Shown here: positions 7,522 to 15,648 of the stretch, piece by piece | How positions within the stretch are numbered: the stretch's first letter is position 1 | Layout: every line of letters begins with the position of its first letter | Assembly (NCBI GenBank): GCA_964440915.1 | Contig: CAYTTV010000053.1 | Coordinates: forward strand, 1 to 22,304 | Reading direction: 5' to 3' | Length of the DNA: 22,304 nt | Source: CAMPJM01 sp964440915 | GTDB lineage: Bacteria; Bacteroidota; Bacteroidia; Cytophagales; Cyclobacteriaceae | The notes under the pieces: generated by a model | The model's database searches: none | Told to the model about the DNA's origin: nothing | Seen by the model: the letters and a program-made list of their open reading frames with translations, nothing else | Translations under genes and position numbers: made by a program

Positions 7522-8553
7522 ATGAGAAGTATATTATTCTTGGCAGCCCTGATATTAAATATGGCCTGCCAAACCACCAATATCGTCACCATGAGTGTGA
7601 TAGAACCTGCGCCGGTTGAGTTGCGTCCATATATACAAAAGGTAGGGATTGTGAACAGGAGCCTTCCCTCGAACAAAGATAAATTGTTGGATAAGGTAGA
7701 TAAGGTGCTTTCGGCCGAAGGCATGAACTTGGACAAGGAAGGTGCTGAAGCAAGCGTATTGGGCCTAAAAGAAGAACTTGAAAGGAATAATAAGCTCACC
7801 CAGGTTGTTGTGCTTGAAGTTGAGCAGATCGAGAACCCTGCTTATGGAAGCTTTCCAAATCCACTCTCATGGGACCAAGTCGACGTAATTTGTAACGAGA
7901 ATGGACTAGATGGCTTATTTGTTTTAGAGTTTTATGATACTGATGCCAATATTCAGTATAGCACACAACAGGTGAATATAGCTACTCCTGTCGGCGTGAC
8001 AGTCCCTGCGCTAGAGCATCATGCTAGCGTGCATACCATAATCAAAACCGGCTGGAGGATTTATGATATTCATGAGAGGCATCTTGTAGACGAATATTTT
8101 GTGACTGAGCAATTGACTACCGCTGGAAAGGGGATCAATCCATTGGAAGCAGCTAAAGCCATTACTGGAAGGAAAGAGGCCGTGAAGAACAGTAGCTACC
8201 ACATAGGCAGAGGCTATGCCCTGAGTATCATACCTTATAGGACAAGGGTGAAAAGAGACTATTATGTAAAGGGGTCTGATAATTTAAAAGTGGCTAAAAG
8301 AAGGGCTCAAACTGGCAACTGGGATGGGGCTGCGGAATTGTGGCTAAAGGAGACGGAAAATAATAAATCAAAAGTAGCAGGTAGAGCAACATATAATATG
8401 GCCATTATCAACGAGATAAATGGAGAGTTGGATACTGCTATTGATTGGGCCCAAAAAGCCTATGAGGACTATGGAGATAAGCTGGGCCTTAGATACGTCA
8501 GGATTTTACAAAATCGGAAAATAAAGGCTCAGGCATTGGACAGGCAGTTGTAA
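7522..8553 (+). CDS. DUF6340-like lipoprotein of unknown function
   Basis: I chose the ATG at 7522 (343 residues), which gives a clean lipoprotein signal MRSILFLAALILNMAC; the frame also has an ATG at 7489 that adds 11 residues rich in His. The residues after the Cys are QTTNIV without acidic residues, so inner-leaflet or periplasmic location is more likely than surface display. The body begins TMSVIEPAPVELRPYIQKVGIVNRS and contains a middle alpha/beta region. The last about 80 residues (RAQTGNWDGAAELWLKE, then ATYNMAIINEINGELDTAIDWAQKAYEDYG) look like two TPR-type helical repeats. This matches my recollection of the Bacteroidota-only DUF6340 family. No catalytic residues are recognisable. 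Its position next to the CotH gene may be chance: each seems to have its own intergenic region. Confidence 0.75.
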   Translation: MRSILFLAALILNMACQTTNIVTMSVIEPAPVELRPYIQKVGIVNRSLPSNKDKLLDKVDKVLSAEGMNLDKEGAEASVLGLKEELERNNKLTQVVVLEVEQIENPAYGSFPNPLSWDQVDVICNENGLDGLFVLEFYDTDANIQYSTQQVNIATPVGVTVPALEHHASVHTIIKTGWRIYDIHERHLVDEYFVTEQLTTAGKGINPLEAAKAITGRKEAVKNSSYHIGRGYALSIIPYRTRVKRDYYVKGSDNLKVAKRRAQTGNWDGAAELWLKETENNKSKVAGRATYNMAIINEINGELDTAIDWAQKAYEDYGDKLGLRYVRILQNRKIKAQALDRQL

Positions 8554-8622
8554 ATGTTTGAAGCTTATCGATGCTTACCAAATTTTGAGCATTTTTATGA
8601 ATAATTAATAGTATTAAAAATA

Positions 8623-8648
8623 TGCATGTCGTTTGGGAATGACATGCA
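8623..8648 (+). terminator. Possible weak terminator after the DUF6340-like gene
   Basis: A perfect 8-bp stem TGCATGTC (8623-8630) with GACATGCA (8641-8648), loop 10 nt, followed by ATATATCTT. The T-run is poor, so this could equally be a regulatory hairpin in front of the CotH gene. Confidence 0.35.
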
Positions 8649-8683
8649 ATATATCTTAGGGAATCCTCAATTTGTATATACAT

Positions 8684-10183
8684 ATGAAGCATCTTTTGAT
8701 CGCTATGTCTTTTTTATTGGCACTTATTGCTTGTAAAAAAGAAGACGAAGGAATAAATGTTCTAGAGAATCAGCCAAGTATCTCCGCATTCAGTATTAAT
8801 GGTATCGATTTTACTATAGAGGATGGCTTAATTCTGGGTCATAATGTGAATGATATAGATCGTTCCTCGCTTGTGGCAACTTTTACGGCAGAAGGTACGG
8901 TGAGTGTAAGTGGACAAGAGCAAATTAGTGGAGTTACCACGAATAACTTTACATCCCCCGTTCGTTATATTGTATCCAATTCAACAGGCACGGAAGAGTA
9001 TACAGTTAAGTATAGCACTTTCACTGGGCTGGCACGGCTTTATATCAATACAGAGGACGGTACGCCTATTACCAGAGAAGATTATGTATCGGCAAGCTTC
9101 AAGTTGGATCCCAATTTTCAATTTGATGGAGATGTTTTGGAGACTACTGGCTCAATAAGAGGCAGGGGCAATTCGACCTGGGGCATGGCAAAGAAGCCTT
9201 ACAGAATAAAGTTTGATAGTAAAACAAGCTTATTCAATATGGCTGAGCATAAGTCTTGGGTGCTGTTGGCCAATTATGCCGATAAGACGCTCATGAGAAA
9301 TTACTTAGCCTACAGGTTAGGAGATAAAATTGAAATGCCTTTTGCCCCCTCTTACCATTTTGTAGAGGTATTTTTGAATGGTCAGCATCAAGGTAATTAT
9401 ATGCTTTCTGACCAAGTGCAAGTAGCCTCCACAAGAGTGAATGTTCCTGAACTAGATCCTTCAGATAATGGGGATGATGTAATTACTGGAGGTTATCTTT
9501 TGGAGATAGACAAAAGGATATTGGATGCAAAGGATGAGCCTTATTTTGAATCCAACAAATATCCGATAGTAATCAAGTCACCCGATGAGCCATCAGCTCA
9601 ACAGTTGGAGTACATATCCAACTATGTGAAGGAAGCTGAGGATGCAATTTTTGGCCAAGATTTTACTGATCCTATTAATGGATTTAGAAAGTATTTTGAT
9701 GAAACAGCTATGATTCGCTGGTTTATAGTTTCTGAAGTTTTTAAAAATGTGGACTCGAGAGATTTCAGTAGTATTTATTTCTATAAAAACCGTGGAGGTA
9801 AACTTACGATGGGACCTGTGTGGGATTTTGACTTAGGAGCAGGTAATGCAGGACATTGTGCCGAATGCATGCAAGCAACAGGTTGGCATGTAAAGCATCA
9901 CCATTGGTTCGAAAGGATGTATGAGGATCCAGCCTTCAAAGCAAAAGTGAAAAGCATGTGGCAACAATACAAATCCGAAATTGACGACCTTCTTCCCACA
10001 ATTGATAAAGTTGCCGCTGAGTTGGCGATCTCACAAGAGAAGAATTTTAAACTCTGGCCAAATTTCAACGATCCGAATTGGGCTACAGTTCAAGGAAAAT
10101 TATCTTATAAAAGCCAAGTAGATTATTTAAGAGATTTTCTTGCTGCACGCATTGCTTGGATGGATGGAGAAATAAATCGATAA
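8684..10183 (+). CDS. CotH-family surface lipoprotein (protein-kinase-like fold)
   Basis: I chose the ATG at 8684 (499 residues) because it starts a clean lipoprotein signal MKHLLIAMSFLLALIAC; an ATG 12 bp earlier is in frame. KKEDEG after the Cys is an acidic signal suggesting surface export. Numbered from 8672, a DUF5018-like beta domain covers about 35-115. The CotH domain covers about 120-500, with the family landmarks GSIRGRGNSTW (160-170), KKPYRIKF, SWVLLANYADKTLMRN and the metal-binding WDFDLGAGN (385-392). CotH of Bacillus is an atypical kinase that phosphorylates a spore coat protein; bacterial relatives outside spore formers are largely uncharacterised. A Cys/His-rich segment (GHCAECMQ...WHVKHHHWFERM) follows the metal motif. 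The family is certain; substrate and role are unknown. Confidence 0.9.
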   Translation: MKHLLIAMSFLLALIACKKEDEGINVLENQPSISAFSINGIDFTIEDGLILGHNVNDIDRSSLVATFTAEGTVSVSGQEQISGVTTNNFTSPVRYIVSNSTGTEEYTVKYSTFTGLARLYINTEDGTPITREDYVSASFKLDPNFQFDGDVLETTGSIRGRGNSTWGMAKKPYRIKFDSKTSLFNMAEHKSWVLLANYADKTLMRNYLAYRLGDKIEMPFAPSYHFVEVFLNGQHQGNYMLSDQVQVASTRVNVPELDPSDNGDDVITGGYLLEIDKRILDAKDEPYFESNKYPIVIKSPDEPSAQQLEYISNYVKEAEDAIFGQDFTDPINGFRKYFDETAMIRWFIVSEVFKNVDSRDFSSIYFYKNRGGKLTMGPVWDFDLGAGNAGHCAECMQATGWHVKHHHWFERMYEDPAFKAKVKSMWQQYKSEIDDLLPTIDKVAAELAISQEKNFKLWPNFNDPNWATVQGKLSYKSQVDYLRDFLAARIAWMDGEINR

Positions 10184-10192
10184 GTATAGCAA

Positions 10193-10243
10193 TTGCATTA
10201 TAGAGGTGGTTATGGCATGGGCCTCAAACTCATGCCAATGCAA
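10193..10243. terminator. Nested inverted repeats between convergent genes
   Basis: Inner stem TGGCATG (10213-10219) with CATGCCA (10231-10237), and outer arm TTGCAT (10193-10198) with ATGCAA (10238-10243). The region separates the convergent CotH and murF-alr genes and is followed on the + strand by T-rich TTTCGTTTTG. A shared bidirectional terminator is the simplest reading. Confidence 0.45.
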
Positions 10244-10266
10244 TGCATTTCGTTTTGTGGTCTCTT

Positions 10267-12723
10267 CTACTCCGTAAAAAACACCCGCTTTACCCTTTCA
10301 CTTACGTTGGTCAATATTTCATAAGGTATGGTTCCGATGGCTGATGCCAAGGTACTTATAGGCATATCTCTGCCAAAAATAATCACCTCATCGCCTTCTG
10401 CTGCCTCAATACCTGTCACATCCACCATGGTCATATCCATACAAACATTCCCTACTACTGGTGCGAGTTGGCCATTTATATAAACATGCCCTTTCCCTTG
10501 CCCAAAACGCCTGTCGAAGCCGTCGGCGTAGCCTATGGCAATTGTGGCCAGTGCAGTATCTCTTGTTGCTACTCCCTTCCGGCTATAGCCTACAGTTTCT
10601 CCTTTAGGAATATGCTTGATTTGGGAGATAGTTGTTTTTAAGGTGCTGATCGGCTGAAGTTGGTTTTGCTCTTGACCGCTGGCTTCTATTCCGTACAAAC
10701 CAATGCCAAGTCTCACCATATCGAATTGATATTCAGGGAAGCGAACAATGCCGGCTGAGTTAAGAATGTGGTACAGCGGCTTTATGTCGCTATTTAGCGA
10801 TAGATAGTTTTTCATTGCTATAAACCGCTGAACCTGATGGTGTGAAAAATCATTATGGAGTGCTTCGTCTGCACCTGCGAGGTGAGAGAAAACGCTGCTT
10901 ACAATTATGGAGGGGCTATTCGAAAGGTATTCCAAAACAGTCTTTAACTCAGGTTGGTTAAAGCCCAATCGGTGCATGCCTGTGTCCAGCTTCAAATGAA
11001 TGCGAATCGTTTTCTTTTCCTCACGCAGAAAATCAGACAATGCTTTCAACTGTGATAAGCTATAGATCTCCGGCTCTAGGTTATATCGAATCAGTTGTCC
11101 AAAGTTTTCAGATGCAGTATTCATAACCATAATAGGCAATGAAATACCATGGTCACGCAAGGCTACACCTTCATCAGTATAGGCAACTGCTAGATAGTCT
11201 ACCCGATGAAACTGTAAGAGATTAGCTACTTCATCGCTACCACTGCCATAGGCAAATGCTTTCACCATTACCATAAGCTTGGTATTCGGCAAAAGTTTGC
11301 TCCTGTAAAAGTTGAGGTTGTGTGTAAGGGCATCAAGGTTAATTTCCAACACTGTACCGTGGGTCTTTTGTTGCAGGAGTTCAACAATGCGTTCAAAGGA
11401 GAATTGCCTCGCACCTTTTATCAGCACGAGTTCATTGTGAAAGTCGCTTTTGTTGGCTTGGAGCAGAAACGCTTCTGTACTTTCGTAAAACAAAGTGGAC
11501 ATTTTGAAGTACCCGCTATTTCGGCTAATGGCCTCACCAATGCCGATCAGTCTTTTTATGCCTTTGTTGTGAAGGAGCTCGCCGATCGACTCATAAAGAA
11601 CTTGCTCGTTTAGCCCTGTTTGCAGCAAATCTGAAAGGATAACGGTCTTGCTTTCATTGTGCTTTTGTTGCCCCATAAACTCCAAGGCGATCTGTAAACC
11701 GCCATAATCATTGTTGTATGTGTCATCAATTAGATAGCAGCCGTTAATGCCTTGCTTCAGTTCCAATCTCTTGGAAATATTATCAAGTAAATTGATTTGT
11801 TGCTGAATAAAAGCTGGCGCAAAGGATTCGCTCAATAAGAAAGCGACGCAGTGCATGCAGTTTTCGATAGACGCCTCGCTTGAAAAGGGAAAAGCAAAGG
11901 TTATCTTTCTGCCTTCATATATAAGGGTTAATGCTGCATCATTTGCTGATTTTTTCACATTTGTAATGTGAATAGCACTTTCCTTGGATTTTCCCCAACT
12001 TACAAGCTCCTTTTGATGGAACTCATTAGCAAATACCTCATGCACATCATTGTGGTCCCTGCAATAGACAAGCTTATCCACATGTTCGAATAGCTTACTC
12101 TTTTCTATAATCTTATGTTGTCTGTTTTCGAAACCTTCATCGTGCGCTGTGCCGATCATGGTAAAAATGCCGATCTGAGGTTTGATGATATCAGCTAATT
12201 TTTCCATCTCTCCGATCTGTGAAATACCCGCTTCGAAAATGCCAATTTCATGTTCGAACCTGATCTGCCATAGGCTCAAGGGTACGCCAATTTGTGAATT
12301 ATAGCTTTTTGGGCTTTTTACTACTTTTAGGCTTGCCGATAGCATTTGACCCAGCCATTCTTTTACGATGGTTTTGCCATTGCTTCCTGTAATGGCCACA
12401 ATGGTTAGGTCAAACTGATTTCGATGGTGGGCCGCAATTTGTTGCAAAGCCATAATGCTGTCGTTGACTTGGATGACGTTAGCCTCAGGAATGGTATCTA
12501 AATCGACTGGCTTTTCTACTACAAATTGTCTAATTCCTTTCTGATAGAGTTCTTCTATGTATGCATGGCCATCATGTCTAGCACCTGCCACAGCAAAAAA
12601 GAGAGCCTCCGAACTTATGAGCAACTTCCTGCTGTCTGTAATAAGGTGTTGCACAGGACGGTCTTCATATATTTGGAGAGTAGCCCCCTGTGTAATGGCT
12701 TGAAGTTGCTTGAAATATAGCAT
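10267..12723 (-). CDS. murF-alr: Bifunctional MurF ligase / alanine racemase
   Basis: 818 residues joining two peptidoglycan enzymes, an arrangement well known in Bacteroidota. Residues 1 to about 452 are MurF: ATP P-loop TGSNGKT (112-118), AHDEGFEN (193-200) and IDDTYNNDYGGL (332-343). MurF adds D-Ala-D-Ala to UDP-MurNAc-tripeptide in the cytoplasm. Residues about 456-818 are alanine racemase, which makes D-alanine with PLP: Lys488 in VMVKAFAYGSG carries the cofactor, LKLDTGMHRLGF (578-588) and RLGIGLYG follow, and Tyr713 in VGYSRKG is the likely second base. The C-terminal GNVCMDMTMVDVTG is standard. Both halves keep their motifs, so both activities are expected. The gene follows the GNAT gene by 76 bp on the same strand. 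Confidence 0.97.
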   Translation of the reverse strand: MLYFKQLQAITQGATLQIYEDRPVQHLITDSRKLLISSEALFFAVAGARHDGHAYIEELYQKGIRQFVVEKPVDLDTIPEANVIQVNDSIMALQQIAAHHRNQFDLTIVAITGSNGKTIVKEWLGQMLSASLKVVKSPKSYNSQIGVPLSLWQIRFEHEIGIFEAGISQIGEMEKLADIIKPQIGIFTMIGTAHDEGFENRQHKIIEKSKLFEHVDKLVYCRDHNDVHEVFANEFHQKELVSWGKSKESAIHITNVKKSANDAALTLIYEGRKITFAFPFSSEASIENCMHCVAFLLSESFAPAFIQQQINLLDNISKRLELKQGINGCYLIDDTYNNDYGGLQIALEFMGQQKHNESKTVILSDLLQTGLNEQVLYESIGELLHNKGIKRLIGIGEAISRNSGYFKMSTLFYESTEAFLLQANKSDFHNELVLIKGARQFSFERIVELLQQKTHGTVLEINLDALTHNLNFYRSKLLPNTKLMVMVKAFAYGSGSDEVANLLQFHRVDYLAVAYTDEGVALRDHGISLPIMVMNTASENFGQLIRYNLEPEIYSLSQLKALSDFLREEKKTIRIHLKLDTGMHRLGFNQPELKTVLEYLSNSPSIIVSSVFSHLAGADEALHNDFSHHQVQRFIAMKNYLSLNSDIKPLYHILNSAGIVRFPEYQFDMVRLGIGLYGIEASGQEQNQLQPISTLKTTISQIKHIPKGETVGYSRKGVATRDTALATIAIGYADGFDRRFGQGKGHVYINGQLAPVVGNVCMDMTMVDVTGIEAAEGDEVIIFGRDMPISTLASAIGTIPYEILTNVSERVKRVFFTE

Positions 12724-12779
12724 GACGAGCGAAGCTAAATAATCTTAATTAAAAATATTTTTCACAAGCTTATAGAAGC

Positions 12780-12799
12780 CTATCTTTCTGGCAAGATAG
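12780..12799 (-). terminator. Small hairpin between the GNAT and murF-alr genes
   Basis: CTATCTT (12780-12786) pairs perfectly with AAGATAG (12793-12799), loop 6 nt, directly after the GNAT stop codon. There is no T-run immediately downstream on the - strand, so termination is doubtful. Confidence 0.3.
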
Positions 12800-13657
12800 C
12801 TAAAGCTGCTTGATCATCTCATATTGGTCAACGGTATTTTCAAAACCCCATTGCTTAAGTACCTGAATCGTTTTTTCTTCATATTGATCTATATTGATCC
12901 ACGTAATTGTTTTGGACGAAGTATGTTGAAAAGCGTATTCCAAAAGCCTTTTTCCGATGCCTAGCCCTCTGAATGCCTTTGCAACGGCTAACTGAGAAAT
13001 TCGGGAAGAGTTTTGCTGGAATATGATGTAGCCTGCTACAGTATTGCCAATATGCGCTTCGGCAATGTGTTCTCTGGTAATATTGTGTTTCAGTACTGTG
13101 CTGCTGTCCAAATAAGAAGGTTGCCAATCCAACATAGTGGTATAAAGAGACCAATTGGCTTTGACTTGTGCGTTAATTGAAATCTCAGGGTTTGGTTTAT
13201 CAATTACAAGGTTCTCAGCATGGAGCCGAAAACAGTGGTAAAGTTTCTGAATTTTGAATCCACATTTTTGATAGTTTTTTATTGCCCTTTCATTGGTAGT
13301 AATTACCTCTAATGTAGCTTGTGTTACCTCCTCCTTCTTAAAGTTTGGCCATAAATGTGCATACATTTTTATCGTAAGTCCTTTTCCTCTATGGGCAGGA
13401 ATTACACCTGTACCCCCATTGTAGGCTGTTTTCTTACCTAGATAAGTATCGGTACTGGTAAAAATAAACGCAACGAGTTCATCTTTATAAAAGGCACCTA
13501 CTGACAACGATAAGTTAATATTCAACTTATCGATAAACTTTTCAAGAAATTGAGAATAGGATAAGCGGAAGGGCAATGCATAGTCTTCAAAAGCCTCAAG
13601 AAATACTTGATGCATTTTCGGAATATCAGCTTCTACAAAATGACGGAAAGTGTACAT
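12800..13657 (-). CDS. Tandem GNAT-domain N-acetyltransferase
   Basis: 285 residues made of two GNAT folds. The N-terminal domain (about 1-145) has the acetyl-CoA loop VIPAHRGKGLTIKM at 85-98 and the late motif NERAIKNYQKCGF (122-134). The C-terminal domain (about 160-285) has LAVAKAFRGLGIGKRLLEYA at 223-242 and the corresponding VLKQWGFE (266-273). Both loops keep the R/Q-x-x-G-x-G/A pattern that holds the pyrophosphate of acetyl-CoA, so either or both could be active. GNAT enzymes acetylate small amines, peptides or protein N-termini; the substrate here cannot be told. The gene starts 4 bp after the tRNA-binding protein gene, so the two form an operon. The domain call is firm. Confidence 0.88.
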   Translation of the reverse strand: MYTFRHFVEADIPKMHQVFLEAFEDYALPFRLSYSQFLEKFIDKLNINLSLSVGAFYKDELVAFIFTSTDTYLGKKTAYNGGTGVIPAHRGKGLTIKMYAHLWPNFKKEEVTQATLEVITTNERAIKNYQKCGFKIQKLYHCFRLHAENLVIDKPNPEISINAQVKANWSLYTTMLDWQPSYLDSSTVLKHNITREHIAEAHIGNTVAGYIIFQQNSSRISQLAVAKAFRGLGIGKRLLEYAFQHTSSKTITWINIDQYEEKTIQVLKQWGFENTVDQYEMIKQL

Positions 13658-13661
13658 ATTG

Positions 13662-14000
13662 CTACATCAAATGACTGCCGTTAGGGACTTCCCTTTCTGG
13701 AGTGGCTAAAACTATAGCGCCGTTTTCGTCGGGGAAACCGGTAATGAGCACCTCGGACATAAATGGGCCAATCTGTCTAGGTTCAAAATTGACCACACAT
13801 ACTACTTGCTTTCCCACAAGGCTTTTTGGAGTATAATGGGCTGTGATCTGAGCACTAGATTTTTTTATGCCAAATTTTTTTCCAAGATCTACCCATACTT
13901 TATAGGCAGGTTTGTGCGCTTCTGGAAATGTTTCTGCATTTATAATTGTTCCAACGCACATCACAACCTGCTCAAAAGCTTCCCACTTAATTGTTTTCAT
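13662..14000 (-). CDS. csaA: CsaA-type tRNA-binding OB-fold protein
   Basis: 112 residues, the normal length of CsaA. The OB-fold tRNA-binding domain spans almost the whole protein, with VMCVGTIINAETFPEAHKPAYKVWVDLG near the N-terminus and VVNFEPRQIGPFMSEVLITGF followed by PNGSHL at the end, all conserved in CsaA and in the C-terminal domains of bacterial MetRS. CsaA binds tRNA as a dimer and was reported as a secretion-related chaperone in Bacillus. Its cellular role in Bacteroidota is not established. It is the first gene of a two-gene unit with the GNAT acetyltransferase. Confidence 0.88.
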   Translation of the reverse strand: MKTIKWEAFEQVVMCVGTIINAETFPEAHKPAYKVWVDLGKKFGIKKSSAQITAHYTPKSLVGKQVVCVVNFEPRQIGPFMSEVLITGFPDENGAIVLATPEREVPNGSHLM

Positions 14001-14053
14001 ACATATTAAAGTAAACTATTGGATGAGGCATGGTTTTATATCTCAGATGATTA

Positions 14054-14088
14054 AGGTTAGGGAGCAGCTGTTGTCTACTCCCTAATCT
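14054..14088 (-). terminator. Hairpin after the M16 peptidase operon
   Basis: AGGTTAGGGAG (14054-14064) pairs with CTCCCTAATCT (14078-14088) over 11 bp with one G-T pair. It lies 7 nt after the M16 stop codon. On the - strand no T-run follows, whereas the + strand has TATTTTTTC, so the structure may act mainly against + strand readthrough or as an end-protecting hairpin. Confidence 0.5.
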
Positions 14089-14094
14089 ATTTTT

Positions 14095-15648
14095 TCATTT
14101 GCTAAACGTTACTTCGTCCGGTACTATTTTCACAGAAGTAACATTTAATGGGTAGCGGGCTACTTCGGCATCTTCATCTAGTACCGCTTGAGGAAGCCCT
14201 TCTTTCACAAGATTGGAGTAGCTCATAGGAGATGGCGTGTTTGCTTTTAAGCTTTCGGCCAAAGGTGCTGCCTCGCTGTCGTCGGTAACAATGGTCACAA
14301 ACATGTTTTCTGTTTGAAAATATTTTCTTATGGCATTATTTACATCTTCCAATGTAGCCTTTGCCAATAAATCATCCAATTCTTTTATATAATCGGTTCT
14401 GTTATAAAACCTCGAGTCCATCAAAAAGCCTAATGCCCTTTCCGGTGTTTGTATATAAAGCTTGATATAGCTTCTCAAAAACTCTTTTGTTTTCTCAAAC
14501 TCCTCAGGATCCATGCCGTTCTGTATCAGCAAATCTATTTCCCTGATAGCGAGCCTTAAGGCAAAATGTGCGTGGCCAATATTAATACCCTGGAGTTCTT
14601 CATACTGTTGTCTGAGTTGTTCCCCAATTTGCACTGGTCGTATCCAGATGGAAAAATAATTGGAAGAACGTGGCACTCCCGGGAGAGGCAGTTGATTTCT
14701 CCCTCCTTGCTCATACCATTCTATGTAGGTATAATCCCCATAATTCATTGAGCGAGTTTCTCTGATCTTTTGATAAAGGCGACTATAGGATTTTCTGTGC
14801 TCACCGAGCCACGAGTTGGCAATCATTAAAGCAGCAAAATCATCATCGGCCCGAGTAATGGCCAAAGGAAACCCAGTGAAAATAGCAGATCCAAGGGCAT
14901 TGTCTTTTGAAATAATTTCTACCACGATACCATCAGGTTGATTGGGTTTCTCAGGGGCAGGCAACGCAGGGTTCACATCAGGCAAGGAGTTTATGTCTGA
15001 TTTCAACTGCTTGAGCAGGTCATCACCATAATGACCAGCAATGCCAATTGTTACATTGTTTCTTGTAAAAAACTGTTTGTAGTGGTTGCGAACATCTTCA
15101 AGCGTAATATTATTTACCCCTGTACTTGTGCCCTCTACCATATGTTGATAGTTGGTGCCCCTGAACAACAAATCTTCGAGTGCTTTTTTGCTGTATTCTT
15201 CATCCGATGAAGCTCTGATGATTTGATCTACAAAGTTTTGTTGGTTGGATTTTAACCGATTGAAATCTGCTTCCTCAAAAGCTGGCGTCAATATCAGCCC
15301 TTTCAAGATAGGGTAGAACTCATCAGTCCAGTCTTTATGAAACTCAAAGGTAAATACCGACACCTCTTTATCTACCGAGGCATTGTACTGCGCCGCCATG
15401 GGATATATTTTATTGTCTATTTCGCTTTTTGTCATGGTCGCCGTGCCGCCGTTGCTCACCATTGAGGCAGTAAGTGCTGTGAGCCCTTCTTTGCCATTAG
15501 GATCGGAGATCGATCCATTTTGGAACATTAGTTTAATGACGGTTTTATTAGAGTTAGGCTGCTTCAGTTCTATGATTTCTTGTGCATGGCCTGTATTGCA
15601 CAGGGCCATACTCAATATGAGCAGTGTGATTTTATATATAGCTTTCAT
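14095..15648 (-). CDS. M16-family peptidase-like subunit lacking the zinc site
   Basis: 517 residues with a cleavable signal peptide (cut after GHA, about residue 22). The fold is the M16 peptidase repeat: NSNKTVIKLMFQNGSISDPNGKEGLTALTASMVSNGG corresponds to the active-site helix of M16 enzymes, but where the active subunit has HxxEH this one reads GLTALTASM, so no zinc is expected. The rest follows the family (LKGLILTPAF, VRNHYKQFFTRNNVTIGIAGHYGDD). Its start overlaps the stop of the catalytic partner by 1 bp (TAATG), so translation is coupled. By analogy with two-chain M16 enzymes such as mitochondrial processing peptidase, the two chains probably form a heterodimer, with this chain closing the peptide chamber. 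Location is periplasmic. Confidence 0.9.
   Translation of the reverse strand: MKAIYKITLLILSMALCNTGHAQEIIELKQPNSNKTVIKLMFQNGSISDPNGKEGLTALTASMVSNGGTATMTKSEIDNKIYPMAAQYNASVDKEVSVFTFEFHKDWTDEFYPILKGLILTPAFEEADFNRLKSNQQNFVDQIIRASSDEEYSKKALEDLLFRGTNYQHMVEGTSTGVNNITLEDVRNHYKQFFTRNNVTIGIAGHYGDDLLKQLKSDINSLPDVNPALPAPEKPNQPDGIVVEIISKDNALGSAIFTGFPLAITRADDDFAALMIANSWLGEHRKSYSRLYQKIRETRSMNYGDYTYIEWYEQGGRNQLPLPGVPRSSNYFSIWIRPVQIGEQLRQQYEELQGINIGHAHFALRLAIREIDLLIQNGMDPEEFEKTKEFLRSYIKLYIQTPERALGFLMDSRFYNRTDYIKELDDLLAKATLEDVNNAIRKYFQTENMFVTIVTDDSEAAPLAESLKANTPSPMSYSNLVKEGLPQAVLDEDAEVARYPLNVTSVKIVPDEVTFSK

Noticed and set aside
10267..12723. A sequencing or assembly fusion of murF and alr
   Set aside because: The frame is continuous, both halves keep all motifs, and this fusion is well known in Bacteroidota.
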